Shown: positions 48,149 through 57,159 of the stretch, in pieces
Numbering within the stretch: the stretch's first letter is position 1
Layout: every line of letters begins with the position of its first letter
Assembly (NCBI RefSeq): GCF_002080435.1
Contig: NZ_CP020538.1
Span: forward strand, 496,001-560,000
Length of the DNA: 64,000 nucleotides
Direction of reading: 5' to 3'
Source of the DNA: Sphingobium herbicidovorans
GTDB taxonomy: Bacteria; Pseudomonadota; Alphaproteobacteria; Sphingomonadales; Sphingomonadaceae
Notes under the pieces: model-generated
The model's database searches: none
Told to the model about the DNA's origin: nothing
Seen by the model: the letters and a program-made list of their open reading frames with translations, nothing else
Made by a program: the position numbers and the translations under genes

Positions 48149-49168
48149 ATGGCCGTGGGAAGTGAGCAGGGACATGTCGCAGCGTTGGTAGAGGCTGCAC
48201 TGGGACAAAGGGCTGCGCAACAGGCGCTGACGGCGCTGACCATCGCACCCTCCTTGCTGGCTGAGGGTAGTTCAATCGTGTCGCGAGCAGCGTTTGCGAT
48301 GGCGATGAACATAGTCTTGTTTCACGGGTTACTGGAACGTGTGCCGAGTGGAGCGGCCTATGTGGCCGACACAGTCGCGCGAGGGGGCAAGGTGACGTTT
48401 GACCACGGTGCGTTGCGAACCGTGCGAATGCCGCTGGGACCGACCGGCGCCCTCCCCCCGGGCGAAGACGCCTTCACCCGCATCTTCCTGCCATTGGGCT
48501 ATCAGTTGGCGGGCGTTTATCCACTGGACCGATTAAAAATGACTGGGCGGGCCTATATGCACGCCGACGCGCCAGAGGAGATCCCGCAATTTTTCCTGTC
48601 CGAACTGCACATCGACCGCTTCGATCCCGCCTTCGGCGAAGTCGCGGCGCGCGTGTTCGGAACGTCCCGCGATCCACTGGATGCGCAAACGGTCGGACTC
48701 CTTGACAGCTACGCTCGCGGGGAACCGGTTGGCTTCGACCGCGCCGCCGCAGCGCTGCCCATTCTGATTTCGGCGTTCGACCGCCAGCACGACCCAGTCA
48801 CCCTTAACGACTACGAACAGTTGCTGGCGCGATCCCATGAGGCGGCCTGGATCGCGACCGAGGGCAACGCCTTTAATCACGCCACCGACCGTGTGCCCAA
48901 CGTCGCGGCGCTGGCCGATCGGTTGAGGCAAGAGGATTGGCCGATCAAGGACAAGATCGAAATATCCCGCAATGGCCGCGTGCGCCAGACTGCTCTGCGC
49001 GCAGATCCCGTCGAACGGCTCTTCGCCGGGAACGAACTGCGCCAGGTGCCTGGATCATTCTACGAATTCATCAGCCGCGACGTCGATCCAGCGACTGGTC
49101 GATTGGACCTCTCGTTCGACGCGAGCAATGCGACCGGCATTTTCGCCATGACCAGCGTGAAGTCATGA
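48149..49168 (+). CDS. DUF1338 family 2-oxoadipate dioxygenase/decarboxylase-like protein
   Basis: A 339-residue protein; ATG 48149 has GGAG six bases upstream (GTG 48137 is also in frame). The family pattern is visible: FDHGALRTVRMPLGPTG near residue 80 and NAFNHATDRVPNVAALADRLRQEDWP near 235, with the His residues that ligate iron, and an acidic FFLSELHIDRF segment. Family members (HglS type) convert 2-oxoadipate to 2-hydroxyglutarate in D-lysine catabolism. The substrate here is not proven by context; purU is next. Confidence 0.82.
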   Translation: MAVGSEQGHVAALVEAALGQRAAQQALTALTIAPSLLAEGSSIVSRAAFAMAMNIVLFHGLLERVPSGAAYVADTVARGGKVTFDHGALRTVRMPLGPTGALPPGEDAFTRIFLPLGYQLAGVYPLDRLKMTGRAYMHADAPEEIPQFFLSELHIDRFDPAFGEVAARVFGTSRDPLDAQTVGLLDSYARGEPVGFDRAAAALPILISAFDRQHDPVTLNDYEQLLARSHEAAWIATEGNAFNHATDRVPNVAALADRLRQEDWPIKDKIEISRNGRVRQTALRADPVERLFAGNELRQVPGSFYEFISRDVDPATGRLDLSFDASNATGIFAMTSVKS

Positions 49169-49237
49169 CCCCCTTAACGGCTTGATCATGTGGTCGCCAT
49201 AAGGCAACGGCTTTCGCAATCATTGGCGGAGGCATTG

Positions 49238-50104
49238 TTGAATAATCCGGTTCTCCCTTCTTGGGTATTGACGCTTGTCTGCGCCGACCGCGTCGGCATC
49301 GTCGCCGGGGTCAGCCAGTTTTTGGCCGATCGCGGCGGCTTCATCACGGACAGCCAGCAATATGCCGATCGGGAAGCCGGGCGTTTCTTCATGCGCGTCG
49401 CATTTGAAGCGACTGACGAGCGGATGACAGCCACGGAACAGCTTCAGGCCGAATTCAATGCAATCGGCGCGCGCTTCGCTATGGACTGGCTGATCACGTC
49501 CGCGCGGGAAAAACCGCGAATGCTGCTCGCGGTATCGAAGGGATCACATTGCCTGGCCGATCTGCTCCATCGCTGGCAGACAGGAACGCTGGCGGTCGAC
49601 ATCATGGGTGTAGTGTCTAACCATCCGGACATGCGGCGTATTACCGAATGGCACGGCATTCCCTACCACGAACTGCCGCCCAACGGAGACAAGGGCGCGC
49701 AGGAAGCTGCGTTGCTGGACATATTTGATCGGACGCGATCGGATTATCTGGTTCTCGCACGCTACATGCAGGTCCTGTCAGAAACGCTCGTCGGGCAACT
49801 TGAAGGCCGCTGCATCAATATCCACCACAGCTTCCTGCCCGGCTTCAAAGGTGCGCGCCCCTATCACAGGGCGCATGAGCGTGGTGTAAAGCTTATCGGG
49901 GCGACCGCACATTTCGTTACCGCCGACCTGGACGAAGGGCCGATCATCGAACAGGCTGTCGAGCGCGTGGATCATCGGGCTACGGCAGAAGACATGATCC
50001 GCATCGGCCGTGATATCGAAGCCCAAGTGCTGGCCCGCGCAGTCGGCTGGATTGCCGACCGCCGCGTTCTGCTGAATGGCGGAAAGACGGTCGTTTTCCG
50101 CTGA
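49238..50104 (+). CDS. purU: formyltetrahydrofolate deformylase
   Basis: A 288-residue enzyme that hydrolyses 10-formyl-tetrahydrofolate to formate and tetrahydrofolate, balancing one-carbon pools. I chose TTG 49238, which has GGAGG five bases upstream and gives a normal length; an upstream in-frame start at 49190 would extend it. The N-terminal ACT domain (VLTLVCADRVGIVAGVSQFLADRGGFI) is followed by the formyltransferase-type domain with INIHHSFLPGFKGARPYHRA, HFVTADLDEGPIIEQ and the His and Asp of the active site. Confidence 0.95.
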   Translation: MNNPVLPSWVLTLVCADRVGIVAGVSQFLADRGGFITDSQQYADREAGRFFMRVAFEATDERMTATEQLQAEFNAIGARFAMDWLITSAREKPRMLLAVSKGSHCLADLLHRWQTGTLAVDIMGVVSNHPDMRRITEWHGIPYHELPPNGDKGAQEAALLDIFDRTRSDYLVLARYMQVLSETLVGQLEGRCINIHHSFLPGFKGARPYHRAHERGVKLIGATAHFVTADLDEGPIIEQAVERVDHRATAEDMIRIGRDIEAQVLARAVGWIADRRVLLNGGKTVVFR

Positions 50105-50360
50105 TCCAAGAAATCATCAAGCGCTATCGCCGCGCTCTTCTCCACGCGACAATATTTTTTAACGAGACGGCATAGACTGCCAATTGGTCAGGAAACTAGG
50201 CCGTAAAGAAACCAACCCACAATCAGGAAACTGGTGACGGCGCAAATTCGATCGCCATAGATATCTATCCGTGACATCGTTGACATCCTTCCTCGACCGG
50301 CGATCTTTGTCGCCTGCGCAGAAAGGATAACGCATCTATCCTAAGAAAGGAAGCGAGGTT
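50105..50360. other. gene-free interval between purU and the DUF2093 gene
   Basis: 256 bases. I see no gene here. There is a weak five-base-pair inverted repeat (AGCGC/GCGCT) just after purU and an A/T-rich patch near 50148-50162, but no convincing terminator or promoter. Confidence 0.3.
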
Positions 50361-50573
50361 TCAGCCTGCGTTCAGCCTTCGATGGCGCAGGAAGGACTGG
50401 GTTGCCTCCAGAGGGCCCCGATAGGCCTCCTGAAACTCGGCACTCCAATATTTAAGATCGTCCAGATCAATGCGCGCGCCCGAGATAGCGCAAAGGACGA
50501 ACTGCCCGGGACGTATGATGTCGAAATGCGGCGTGTGGTATTCCAACACCGCCAATCCCTGAATATCGGCCAT
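50361..50573 (-). CDS. DUF2093 family protein
   Basis: A 70-residue protein. The core matches DUF2093, small alphaproteobacterial proteins: an ADIQGLAVLEYHTPHFDIIRPGQFVLCAISGARI segment with a beta-hairpin, then LDDLKYWSAEFQEAYRGPLEATQ. Function unknown. The start overlaps the stop of the nitronate monooxygenase gene by one base (TGATG), so it is probably co-translated. Confidence 0.87.
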   Translation of the reverse strand: MADIQGLAVLEYHTPHFDIIRPGQFVLCAISGARIDLDDLKYWSAEFQEAYRGPLEATQSFLRHRRLNAG

Positions 50574-51976
50574 CAGTGACCTGTCAGAATGCGATCGACC
50601 AGCTGCTTCACGGTGGGTACAAAGCCGTTGGAATAGAAGGGATCCTGCTTGAATTTATAAGCGCCATGGCCAGCGAACAGCAGGTTCTTGTCCAGGTCAC
50701 CGCCATGCACCGCTTCCTGCAGCGACTTCTGGATGCAGAAGCTGCGCGGGTCGGCCAGGCGTCCGGTCGAGTTCGTCTCGCTATCCATCCAGCTGGAAAA
50801 GGCGCACTGGCTAAGGCAGCCCATGCAGTCGGTCTGATCCTTACGGATTTCGCCCTTTTCCTCTTCGGTGACGAATACCAGTGTGTTGTCAGGCGTTTTC
50901 AGCGCGGAGGTAAAACCCTGCCCCACCCACTCGCGGGCACGCAGCAAGTCGCCGCGCGTCACCCAGAAATTCTTGCCCTTCACACCCGCATCGAGTTGAT
51001 GCGTGTGGTCGCCCGCCTGTTCCGTGCTGAACGGGATTTGCCGTTCAGACCGCGATTCCAGCTGGCGAAGGAATGGATTACGGATGGCCGAGCTGTAGAA
51101 GCCGGTGGGCGAAAACCGGTGAAGCAACACATCACCCGGCTCCAGCTGGGTCAGGCGCTCCTTCCAAAGCTGCGGGATCGGGCTTTCCTGGGTCAGCAAT
51201 GGCCGCGTTCCGAACTGAAAAGCGATTGCGCCCAGTTCCGGGTTGTCGATCCAGTCGTTCCAGTCCTTGAGGTGCCAGACGCCGCCCGCCATCACGATGG
51301 GCACATCGTCCGAAATGCCGCCTTCCCGCATGGTGTCGCGCAGCGCCTTCACACGGGGATAGGGATCCTGCGGCTCACGCGGATCTTCGGCATTGGAAAG
51401 GCCGTTATGCCCGCCTGCCAGCCAGGGATCTTCATAGACCACCGCCGCCAGCCATTCCGACGCTTTGGAATAGGCACGCTTCCACAGAGCGCGAAAAGCG
51501 CGGCCGGAACTGACGATCGGAAGGTAGCTGACGCCGTACGAGGCCGCGATCTCGCTCAGCTTATAGGGCATGCCCGCGCCGCATGTAACGCCCGACACCA
51601 TGCCCTTGGTCTTTTCAAGGACGCCGTGCAGCACACGCTGGGCCCCGCCCATTTCCCACAGGATGTTGATATTGATCGCGCCCTTGCCTCCGGCAATCTC
51701 GAACGCGCGCTTGACCTGTTCGACCGCGCCGTCGATGGCGTAGGCGATCAGTTCCTCGTGGCGGTCCCGGCGGGTCCGGCCATGATAGATTTGGGGGATG
51801 ACATTGCCCATGCCGTCATAGCTGTCGGCGTTGACGGCCGACACGGTGCCGATCCCGCCAGCAGCCGCCCAGGCGCCGGAACTGGCGTGATTGGATACGG
51901 CGACGCCCTTTCCGCCTTCGACCAGCGGCCAGACTTCACGACCACCATAGATGATGGGCTTCAAACCCTTGAACAA
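50573..51976 (-). CDS. nitronate monooxygenase family (2-nitropropane dioxygenase-like) flavoprotein
   Basis: A 467-residue FMN-dependent TIM-barrel protein. The barrel is seen as VSNHASSGAWAAAGGIGTVSAVNADSYDG, GAININILWEMGG, GVTCGAGMPYKLSEIAASYGVSYLPIVSSGRAFRALW, VIMAGGVWHLKDW and IAFQFGTRPLLTQESP. It is longer than typical nitronate monooxygenases by a C-terminal part with the DQTDCMGCLSQCAFSSW segment, whose three Cys may bind a metal cluster. The exact substrate is uncertain. It heads a unit with the DUF2093 gene. Confidence 0.87.
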   Translation of the reverse strand: MFKGLKPIIYGGREVWPLVEGGKGVAVSNHASSGAWAAAGGIGTVSAVNADSYDGMGNVIPQIYHGRTRRDRHEELIAYAIDGAVEQVKRAFEIAGGKGAININILWEMGGAQRVLHGVLEKTKGMVSGVTCGAGMPYKLSEIAASYGVSYLPIVSSGRAFRALWKRAYSKASEWLAAVVYEDPWLAGGHNGLSNAEDPREPQDPYPRVKALRDTMREGGISDDVPIVMAGGVWHLKDWNDWIDNPELGAIAFQFGTRPLLTQESPIPQLWKERLTQLEPGDVLLHRFSPTGFYSSAIRNPFLRQLESRSERQIPFSTEQAGDHTHQLDAGVKGKNFWVTRGDLLRAREWVGQGFTSALKTPDNTLVFVTEEEKGEIRKDQTDCMGCLSQCAFSSWMDSETNSTGRLADPRSFCIQKSLQEAVHGGDLDKNLLFAGHGAYKFKQDPFYSNGFVPTVKQLVDRILTGH

Positions 51977-52070
51977 CCTAATCTCCCGCGCAACAGCTGC
52001 TCGGTCCCCGGCCGGATAAAAGTCGCTCTATAGCAGCTTTTGTAGCCGATGACGAATTACGGGGCGCGCC

Positions 52071-53210
52071 CTACCTTAAAATATCGGGGCTGGATAGTGC
52101 CTCTCCATAAAGCGCCGCATAGGCGTTCACCATCGCAGCTTCATCGAAGTCGCGCGCTGCGCGCCGCCGGTTGGCTTCCCCAAGACGAGCGCGAAGCTCT
52201 GCATTTTCTGAAAGGTCTGCCAAAGCCCGCGATAGCGCCGCTTCGTCCCGTACGACAAAGGGTTGATTTTCGAACGCAACCATCCGCACGACGTCGCCTA
52301 CGTCCATGGAAGCGACAGGCAAGCCCGCCGCCATCGCTTCAACCAGAGAGATCGGGAATTGTTCGCTGTCGGAAGAGAGCGCAAAAAGATCGAATGACCC
52401 AAGAAAACGCCACGGTTCTGGAAGGAAGCCGGGCATGCAAATGTCGTCAAGTCCATGCCTTGCAGCTTCAGCCAGGATGGCGTCGCGTTCCGGGCCATCC
52501 CCGACGATGACGAGTTGAAGACGGTCCCGGTGGGGGGCTACAGCACGTATAAGCCGCGGAATATTCTTGACCGGCCGCAACCCGGCCAACGTCCCCACAA
52601 CCAGCTTCCCGGGGGACCGCACCAGTCCGGGTATCGCGCCGTCGGCAACTGGTTCAGCATAACGCGCAACGTCGATCCCGTTACGAATCAGATGGACTTT
52701 TGATCCAGCCTGTTTCCACACCGTGCGAGCAATCTGATCAAGGCGAATTGAGGGCACCACCACAGCTCTCGCTCGCTGGAGTGCAATGCGTCGATAGAGA
52801 TTTCGATCGGCCTTCAACCGGTCGGCTTCTTCAATATTGAATCCGTCCTCATGATGGATGAGCGGGGGCATCCATTGAAAAGCCGAGCAGAAACGGTGAG
52901 CCATCACCGCGTCCATCGCGCCCCAATTATAGCTCAGGACCAGGTCGAATCCCGACAGGAAGCGGCCAAGCGCCCTAAAGCGCATCAGACCCGGACGGCC
53001 GGCAAGCGGCGGGGGTTCTGGGAAGCTGACCGGCACCGACGGATCGATCGCTGAGCATGCCCCCATGGCGTCGGGTGCGGCGCTGACGATTGCATGCTCC
53101 GCGCGGTCTTCCCACAGATTCATGAGACGCACTGCGCGCGCTTCCTTGCCGCCTAACGAGAAGCTGCCATGAACATGCAGCAGCCGGGGTCGGCGCACTG
53201 CGTTACCCAT
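52071..53210 (-). CDS. family 4-type glycosyltransferase
   Basis: A 379-residue GT-B fold enzyme from ATG 53210 (the frame extends to 53324 inside the upstream gene). N-terminal RPRLLHVHGSFSLGGKEARAVRLMNLW is the glycine-rich acceptor side. The C-terminal half has VVGTLAGLRPVKNIPRLIRAVAPHRDRLQLVIVGDGPERDAI and the nucleotide-sugar E-x7-E motif in SEQFPISLVEAMAAGLPVASMDVGDV. It is likely to build cell-surface glycans; sugar and acceptor unknown. It overlaps the upstream alpha/beta hydrolase by eight bases. Confidence 0.9.
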   Translation of the reverse strand: MGNAVRRPRLLHVHGSFSLGGKEARAVRLMNLWEDRAEHAIVSAAPDAMGACSAIDPSVPVSFPEPPPLAGRPGLMRFRALGRFLSGFDLVLSYNWGAMDAVMAHRFCSAFQWMPPLIHHEDGFNIEEADRLKADRNLYRRIALQRARAVVVPSIRLDQIARTVWKQAGSKVHLIRNGIDVARYAEPVADGAIPGLVRSPGKLVVGTLAGLRPVKNIPRLIRAVAPHRDRLQLVIVGDGPERDAILAEAARHGLDDICMPGFLPEPWRFLGSFDLFALSSDSEQFPISLVEAMAAGLPVASMDVGDVVRMVAFENQPFVVRDEAALSRALADLSENAELRARLGEANRRRAARDFDEAAMVNAYAALYGEALSSPDILR

Positions 53211-54072
53211 GGAGAACGCGCGACAGCAACCGGTATACAGCCGCCAACGCTTCGGGTTCATCAAGGACTGGCGCGTGACCGACATCAGGAACGGTGACGA
53301 GTTCGGCCCCCGAACCGATCTCAACCGCCATCCGCTCAGCCGTCGCCGCGCTTAACAGATCGGATCGTTCACCGCGCAGGATCAGCGTAGGAATATCGCG
53401 AAATGCGGCCATGACTGGCCACATATCGACGCCAGCCTCTCCCCCGGTCACGCGCAGCGGTTCGGCCACCCGCATATCATAGTCCAGCACCACACGGCCG
53501 CCACTGTTCAGGCGATACAGGCGCTTCGCCATGGCAAGCCATTGCTCCAGCCCATAACGGGGATGGATGTCGCGATTGGCCTCCTCCAGTGCTCGCGCAG
53601 CGTGAACCCAACTGTGGTGCGACTGCCCAACGCCGACATAGGCGCGGATGCGGTCGAGTCCGTCCGCCTCCAGCTTCGGGCCGACATCGTTAAGCAATGC
53701 GCCCGCCAGCCATTCGCGATGCGTCGCGGCAATCAACATCGTGATGAGACCACCTAGCGAAGTACCGACCGCCACGAAACGGGTGATGGCAAGATCGGCA
53801 ATAAGGCGGCTTATGTCCTGCAAATAGGTGAGAGGGACATAGGTCATCGGATCCTTCGCCTGCGCGCTTTCCGCCCGGCCGCGCATGTCGGGGCAGATGA
53901 GGCGCCACTCGCCAGCCAAATGCTCCGCCAACGGTTCGAAATCGCGCGCGTTACGGGTTAACCCCGGCAAACACAGGAGAGGCGGACGACCATCATCGCC
54001 ACCGGCATAATCACGGTAATGGAGTCGCAGGCCATCGGGGGACCACCAATATCCGTCGGTGAACTGGGTCAA
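53203..54072 (-). CDS. alpha/beta hydrolase
   Basis: A 289-residue hydrolase. The start is uncertain: I chose TTG 54072 (GAGG about 11 bases upstream, giving a usual length) because the frame up to 54330 overlaps selO. The fold motifs are clear: LLCLPGLTRNARDFEPLAEHL near the N terminus (oxyanion loop), the nucleophile elbow GTSLGGLITML, the acid in RGERSDLL, and the catalytic His in VPDVGHAPVLDEPEAL. Esterase or hydrolase of unknown substrate. Divergent from selO. Confidence 0.85.
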   Translation of the reverse strand: MTQFTDGYWWSPDGLRLHYRDYAGGDDGRPPLLCLPGLTRNARDFEPLAEHLAGEWRLICPDMRGRAESAQAKDPMTYVPLTYLQDISRLIADLAITRFVAVGTSLGGLITMLIAATHREWLAGALLNDVGPKLEADGLDRIRAYVGVGQSHHSWVHAARALEEANRDIHPRYGLEQWLAMAKRLYRLNSGGRVVLDYDMRVAEPLRVTGGEAGVDMWPVMAAFRDIPTLILRGERSDLLSAATAERMAVEIGSGAELVTVPDVGHAPVLDEPEALAAVYRLLSRVLHG

Positions 54073-54147
54073 CGGTCGTGCATCCTCAAGAAACTGATGT
54101 GCATGGCAGCAGTTGCAACTTCCTGCCCTGCTACCCCATATCGCCGC

Positions 54148-55545
54148 ATGGTCAAATCCTCGCAAGCCACCCGATATGATCCTGCAAAGGAAATCTTCGC
54201 CCTGCAGCCGGACTTTGCCGATGACGTCAAGGCCGCCGATTTCCCGGATGCGATCCTGCGTTACCGCAATGATCGCGCTGCTGCGGGCGTCGGACTGGAC
54301 AGCCTGACCGACGATGAATGGATTTCGCACTTCGGTCGGTTCGAACCGCTGCCCGGCACGCTACGACAACCACTGGCGCTACGTTATCATGGCCATCAAT
54401 TCCGGACATATAATCCCGATATCGGTGACGGACGGGGCTTCCTGTTCGCTCAGTTGCGCGATGATAGGGGCCGATTGCTGGACCTGGGCACGAAAGGGTC
54501 TGGCCAGACGCCCTACAGTCGTTTCGGCGACGGACGCCTGACGCTGAAAGGCGGGGTGCGGGAGATACTGGCGACCGAAATGCTCGAAGCCCTGGGCGTG
54601 ACCACATCCAGGACCTTGTCGATAATCGAAACGGGCGAGGCGCTTGAGCGGAACGACGAGCCCTCCCCGACCCGCGCCGCCGTCATGGTACGCCTTAGCC
54701 ATTCGCATATCCGCATCGGTTCTTTCCAGCGGGCCGCCTATTTCGACGACAAGGCGCTGCTCGAGCGGCTGACCAATTATGCCCTGGTCAAGCTGTATGA
54801 GGAAGAGCCGGGGAATTGCCCGCCAGCCCAATTGCTGGGCCGGGTGGTTGAAAGGACAGCGGACCTGGCTGCCAGCTACATGGTCGCGGGCTTTGTCCAT
54901 GGCGTATTGAACAGCGACAATATCAACGTGACCGGCGAGAGTTTCGACTATGGCCCTTGGCGGTTCACGCCCCTGTGGCAGCCGGGTTTTACCGCAGCCT
55001 ATTTCGATCATTCAGGACTTTACGCCTTTGGGCGGCAGGCAGAGGCGATCCATTGGGATGTGGCGCAGCTTGCCGTTTCTCTCCGGCCGTTGGTCGAGGC
55101 GGAGCCGCTTATCGAGCAGTTGGAGCGCTTCCCGCAGCTTTACGGTGACGCCATGGCGCGCCGTTTCTGCTGGCGACTGGGCGTTCAACCCTCCGACGAT
55201 GCTTCGGCCATGGTTGAAGCCGCGGTGCGCGGAATGGCCGGGGGCGAAATGCCCATCGACCGTTTCTTCCACGACTGGCGCGGCGGAGAGTCACGCGAGG
55301 GCGCGGATTATTCCGGCGAACCATGGGCTGCCTTCCGGGAGGCAATTGCAGGGTTCGGGGCCAGCGGAGATGACAAACATCCCTATTGGCAAGACGCCGC
55401 GCCTTGTTCGATGCATATCGACGAGGTCGAACAGATCTGGAGCGCGATAGCAGAACGCGGCGATTGGGGTCCTTTGCATGCGAAGGTCGCTGCCGTGAGG
55501 AGAATGGGGGAGGCGCTAGGCCCGCCTCCCCTGCTCATCTCCTGA
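54148..55545 (+). CDS. selO: protein adenylyltransferase SelO
   Basis: A 465-residue pseudokinase-fold enzyme that transfers AMP to protein Ser/Thr/Tyr residues. Start ATG 54148 (MVKSSQATRYDPAKEIFAL) fits family N termini; the longer frame overlaps the divergent gene. Family blocks: LALRYHGHQFRTYNPDIGDGRGFLFAQL, DLGTKGSGQTPYSRFGDGRLTLKGGVREIL, the flipped ATP-binding RLSHSHIRIGSFQ, VAGFVHGVLNSDNINVTGESFDYGPW and a C-terminal helical domain. It is linked to oxidative stress in E. coli. Confidence 0.95.
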   Translation: MVKSSQATRYDPAKEIFALQPDFADDVKAADFPDAILRYRNDRAAAGVGLDSLTDDEWISHFGRFEPLPGTLRQPLALRYHGHQFRTYNPDIGDGRGFLFAQLRDDRGRLLDLGTKGSGQTPYSRFGDGRLTLKGGVREILATEMLEALGVTTSRTLSIIETGEALERNDEPSPTRAAVMVRLSHSHIRIGSFQRAAYFDDKALLERLTNYALVKLYEEEPGNCPPAQLLGRVVERTADLAASYMVAGFVHGVLNSDNINVTGESFDYGPWRFTPLWQPGFTAAYFDHSGLYAFGRQAEAIHWDVAQLAVSLRPLVEAEPLIEQLERFPQLYGDAMARRFCWRLGVQPSDDASAMVEAAVRGMAGGEMPIDRFFHDWRGGESREGADYSGEPWAAFREAIAGFGASGDDKHPYWQDAAPCSMHIDEVEQIWSAIAERGDWGPLHAKVAAVRRMGEALGPPPLLIS

Positions 55546-55606
55546 GGCGGGCACGGCGCCAGCCACGCCCCTTCCCTAACGCCCTGTTATCCTCCATATC
55601 GAAGCT

Positions 55607-57040
55607 ATGTCCGCCCTGCTCACTTCGATCGAACCCGCGACCGGCGCTGTCCTGTGGCAAGGCACCGCAAGCGACGTTGAAGCTGAAGTCGGGCGGGTCC
55701 GGGCGGCATGGCCTTCCTGGGCCGCCAAGCCCGTCGCTTACCGGATCGAAACGCTGCGCCGCTTCGTCAATGTCGTGCGGGCCAACGAAGATGCCCTGAC
55801 CGACCTGATCGCGCGCGAGACGGGAAAGCCCCTCTGGGACGCGCGGACCGAAGTGACCGCGGTGATGAACAAGGTTGATATTTCCGTCGCCGCCTATTCC
55901 GAACGCACCGGACAGCGGCGGTTGGAGGCGGCGATGGGCGCGCGTCAGTCCGTGCGGCACAAGCCGCACGGCGTTATGGCAGTGCTGGGCCCCTATAATT
56001 TTCCCGCTCATCTGCCCAATGGCCATATCGTCCCGGCGCTGCTTGCGGGGAACGGTGTGCTGTTCAAGCCATCGGAAAAAACCCCCGCAGTTGGCGAAAT
56101 GCTGGTCCGCTTTTATCATGAGGCAGGCGTTCCGCAGGATGTGGTGCGACTGGTGCATGGCGGGCCGGATGAAGGGAAGGCCCTCACGGTTCATGCGGAT
56201 GTGAACGGGATACTCTTCACCGGATCGGCTGCGACCGGGATCGCGATCAACCGGCAATTCGCCGCCAATCCGGGCAAGATACTGGCGCTGGAAATGGGCG
56301 GCAACAACCCGATCATCGTTTGGGATACAGGCGACATCTCCAGCGCGGCGGCCTTGGTGGTACAGTCGGCTTTCCTGTCGAGTGGGCAACGCTGCACGGC
56401 GGCCAGCCGGTTAATCGTGAAGGAGGACATCGCCGAGCTGCTGGTTTCGGAGGTAAAGAAGATCGCCGACCGCCTGATCGTCGATCATCCCCATGCCGAC
56501 CCGGCCCCGTTCATGGGACCCGTCATCGACAATCACGCAGCGGATCAACTGACCGAAAGCTTCCTCTATCTGATGAGCCATGGCGGTCGGCCGATCAAAC
56601 ACCTGGTGCGCCTGTCGGAGGAGCGGCCCTTCCTCAGCCCCGCGATCATAGACGTCACCGCGATGGCGGAACGACCGGACGTCGAATTGTTCGGCCCGTT
56701 ATTACAGGTCGTCCGCGTCCCGGACTTTCCTGCCGCAATCGCAGAAGCCAACAACAGCCGCTACGGCCTATCAGCCTCCATGGTCGGTGGATCGCCCGAA
56801 CAATATAACCAGTTCTGGGCCAATGTCCGCGCTGGGATCGTCAACTGGAATCGGCCGACTAACGGTGCCTCTTCGTCCGCACCGTTTGGCGGCCTGGGCA
56901 TTTCCGGCAATCATCGGCCAAGCGCCTATTATGCGGCGGATTATTGCGCCTATCCGGTGTCATCGGCAGAAATCGAACAGCCGCGCGCTTCGATCGGAAT
57001 TGGCCTCAGGGATTTTGATACCAGCGCGATGGGCGACTGA
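55607..57040 (+). CDS. astD: succinylglutamate-semialdehyde dehydrogenase AstD
   Basis: A 477-residue aldehyde dehydrogenase. The NAD-binding GPYNFPAHLPNGHIVPALLAGNGVLFKPSEKTP segment is the AstD-specific form. Catalytic Glu is in LEMGGNNP and the catalytic Cys in SGQRCTAASR. Related to arginine degradation through the succinyltransferase (AST) pathway, but no other ast genes are in the window, so the role may differ. Starts 61 bases after selO. Confidence 0.93.
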   Translation: MSALLTSIEPATGAVLWQGTASDVEAEVGRVRAAWPSWAAKPVAYRIETLRRFVNVVRANEDALTDLIARETGKPLWDARTEVTAVMNKVDISVAAYSERTGQRRLEAAMGARQSVRHKPHGVMAVLGPYNFPAHLPNGHIVPALLAGNGVLFKPSEKTPAVGEMLVRFYHEAGVPQDVVRLVHGGPDEGKALTVHADVNGILFTGSAATGIAINRQFAANPGKILALEMGGNNPIIVWDTGDISSAAALVVQSAFLSSGQRCTAASRLIVKEDIAELLVSEVKKIADRLIVDHPHADPAPFMGPVIDNHAADQLTESFLYLMSHGGRPIKHLVRLSEERPFLSPAIIDVTAMAERPDVELFGPLLQVVRVPDFPAAIAEANNSRYGLSASMVGGSPEQYNQFWANVRAGIVNWNRPTNGASSSAPFGGLGISGNHRPSAYYAADYCAYPVSSAEIEQPRASIGIGLRDFDTSAMGD

Positions 57041-57159
57041 TCCGGGACAACCAGCAGAGCCGTTTTTAACCGGCGTCAGATGCTGGCCCCAAATTTTCCT
57101 ACTTCCCCGACAAAGCATTCTGGATTGAAACCCTTGGTGGATTTAGCCATTTCGCCAGC

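Noticed and set aside
50576..52033. 485-residue open frame opposite the nitronate monooxygenase gene
   Set aside because: Shadow of a recognised gene; no motif or context.
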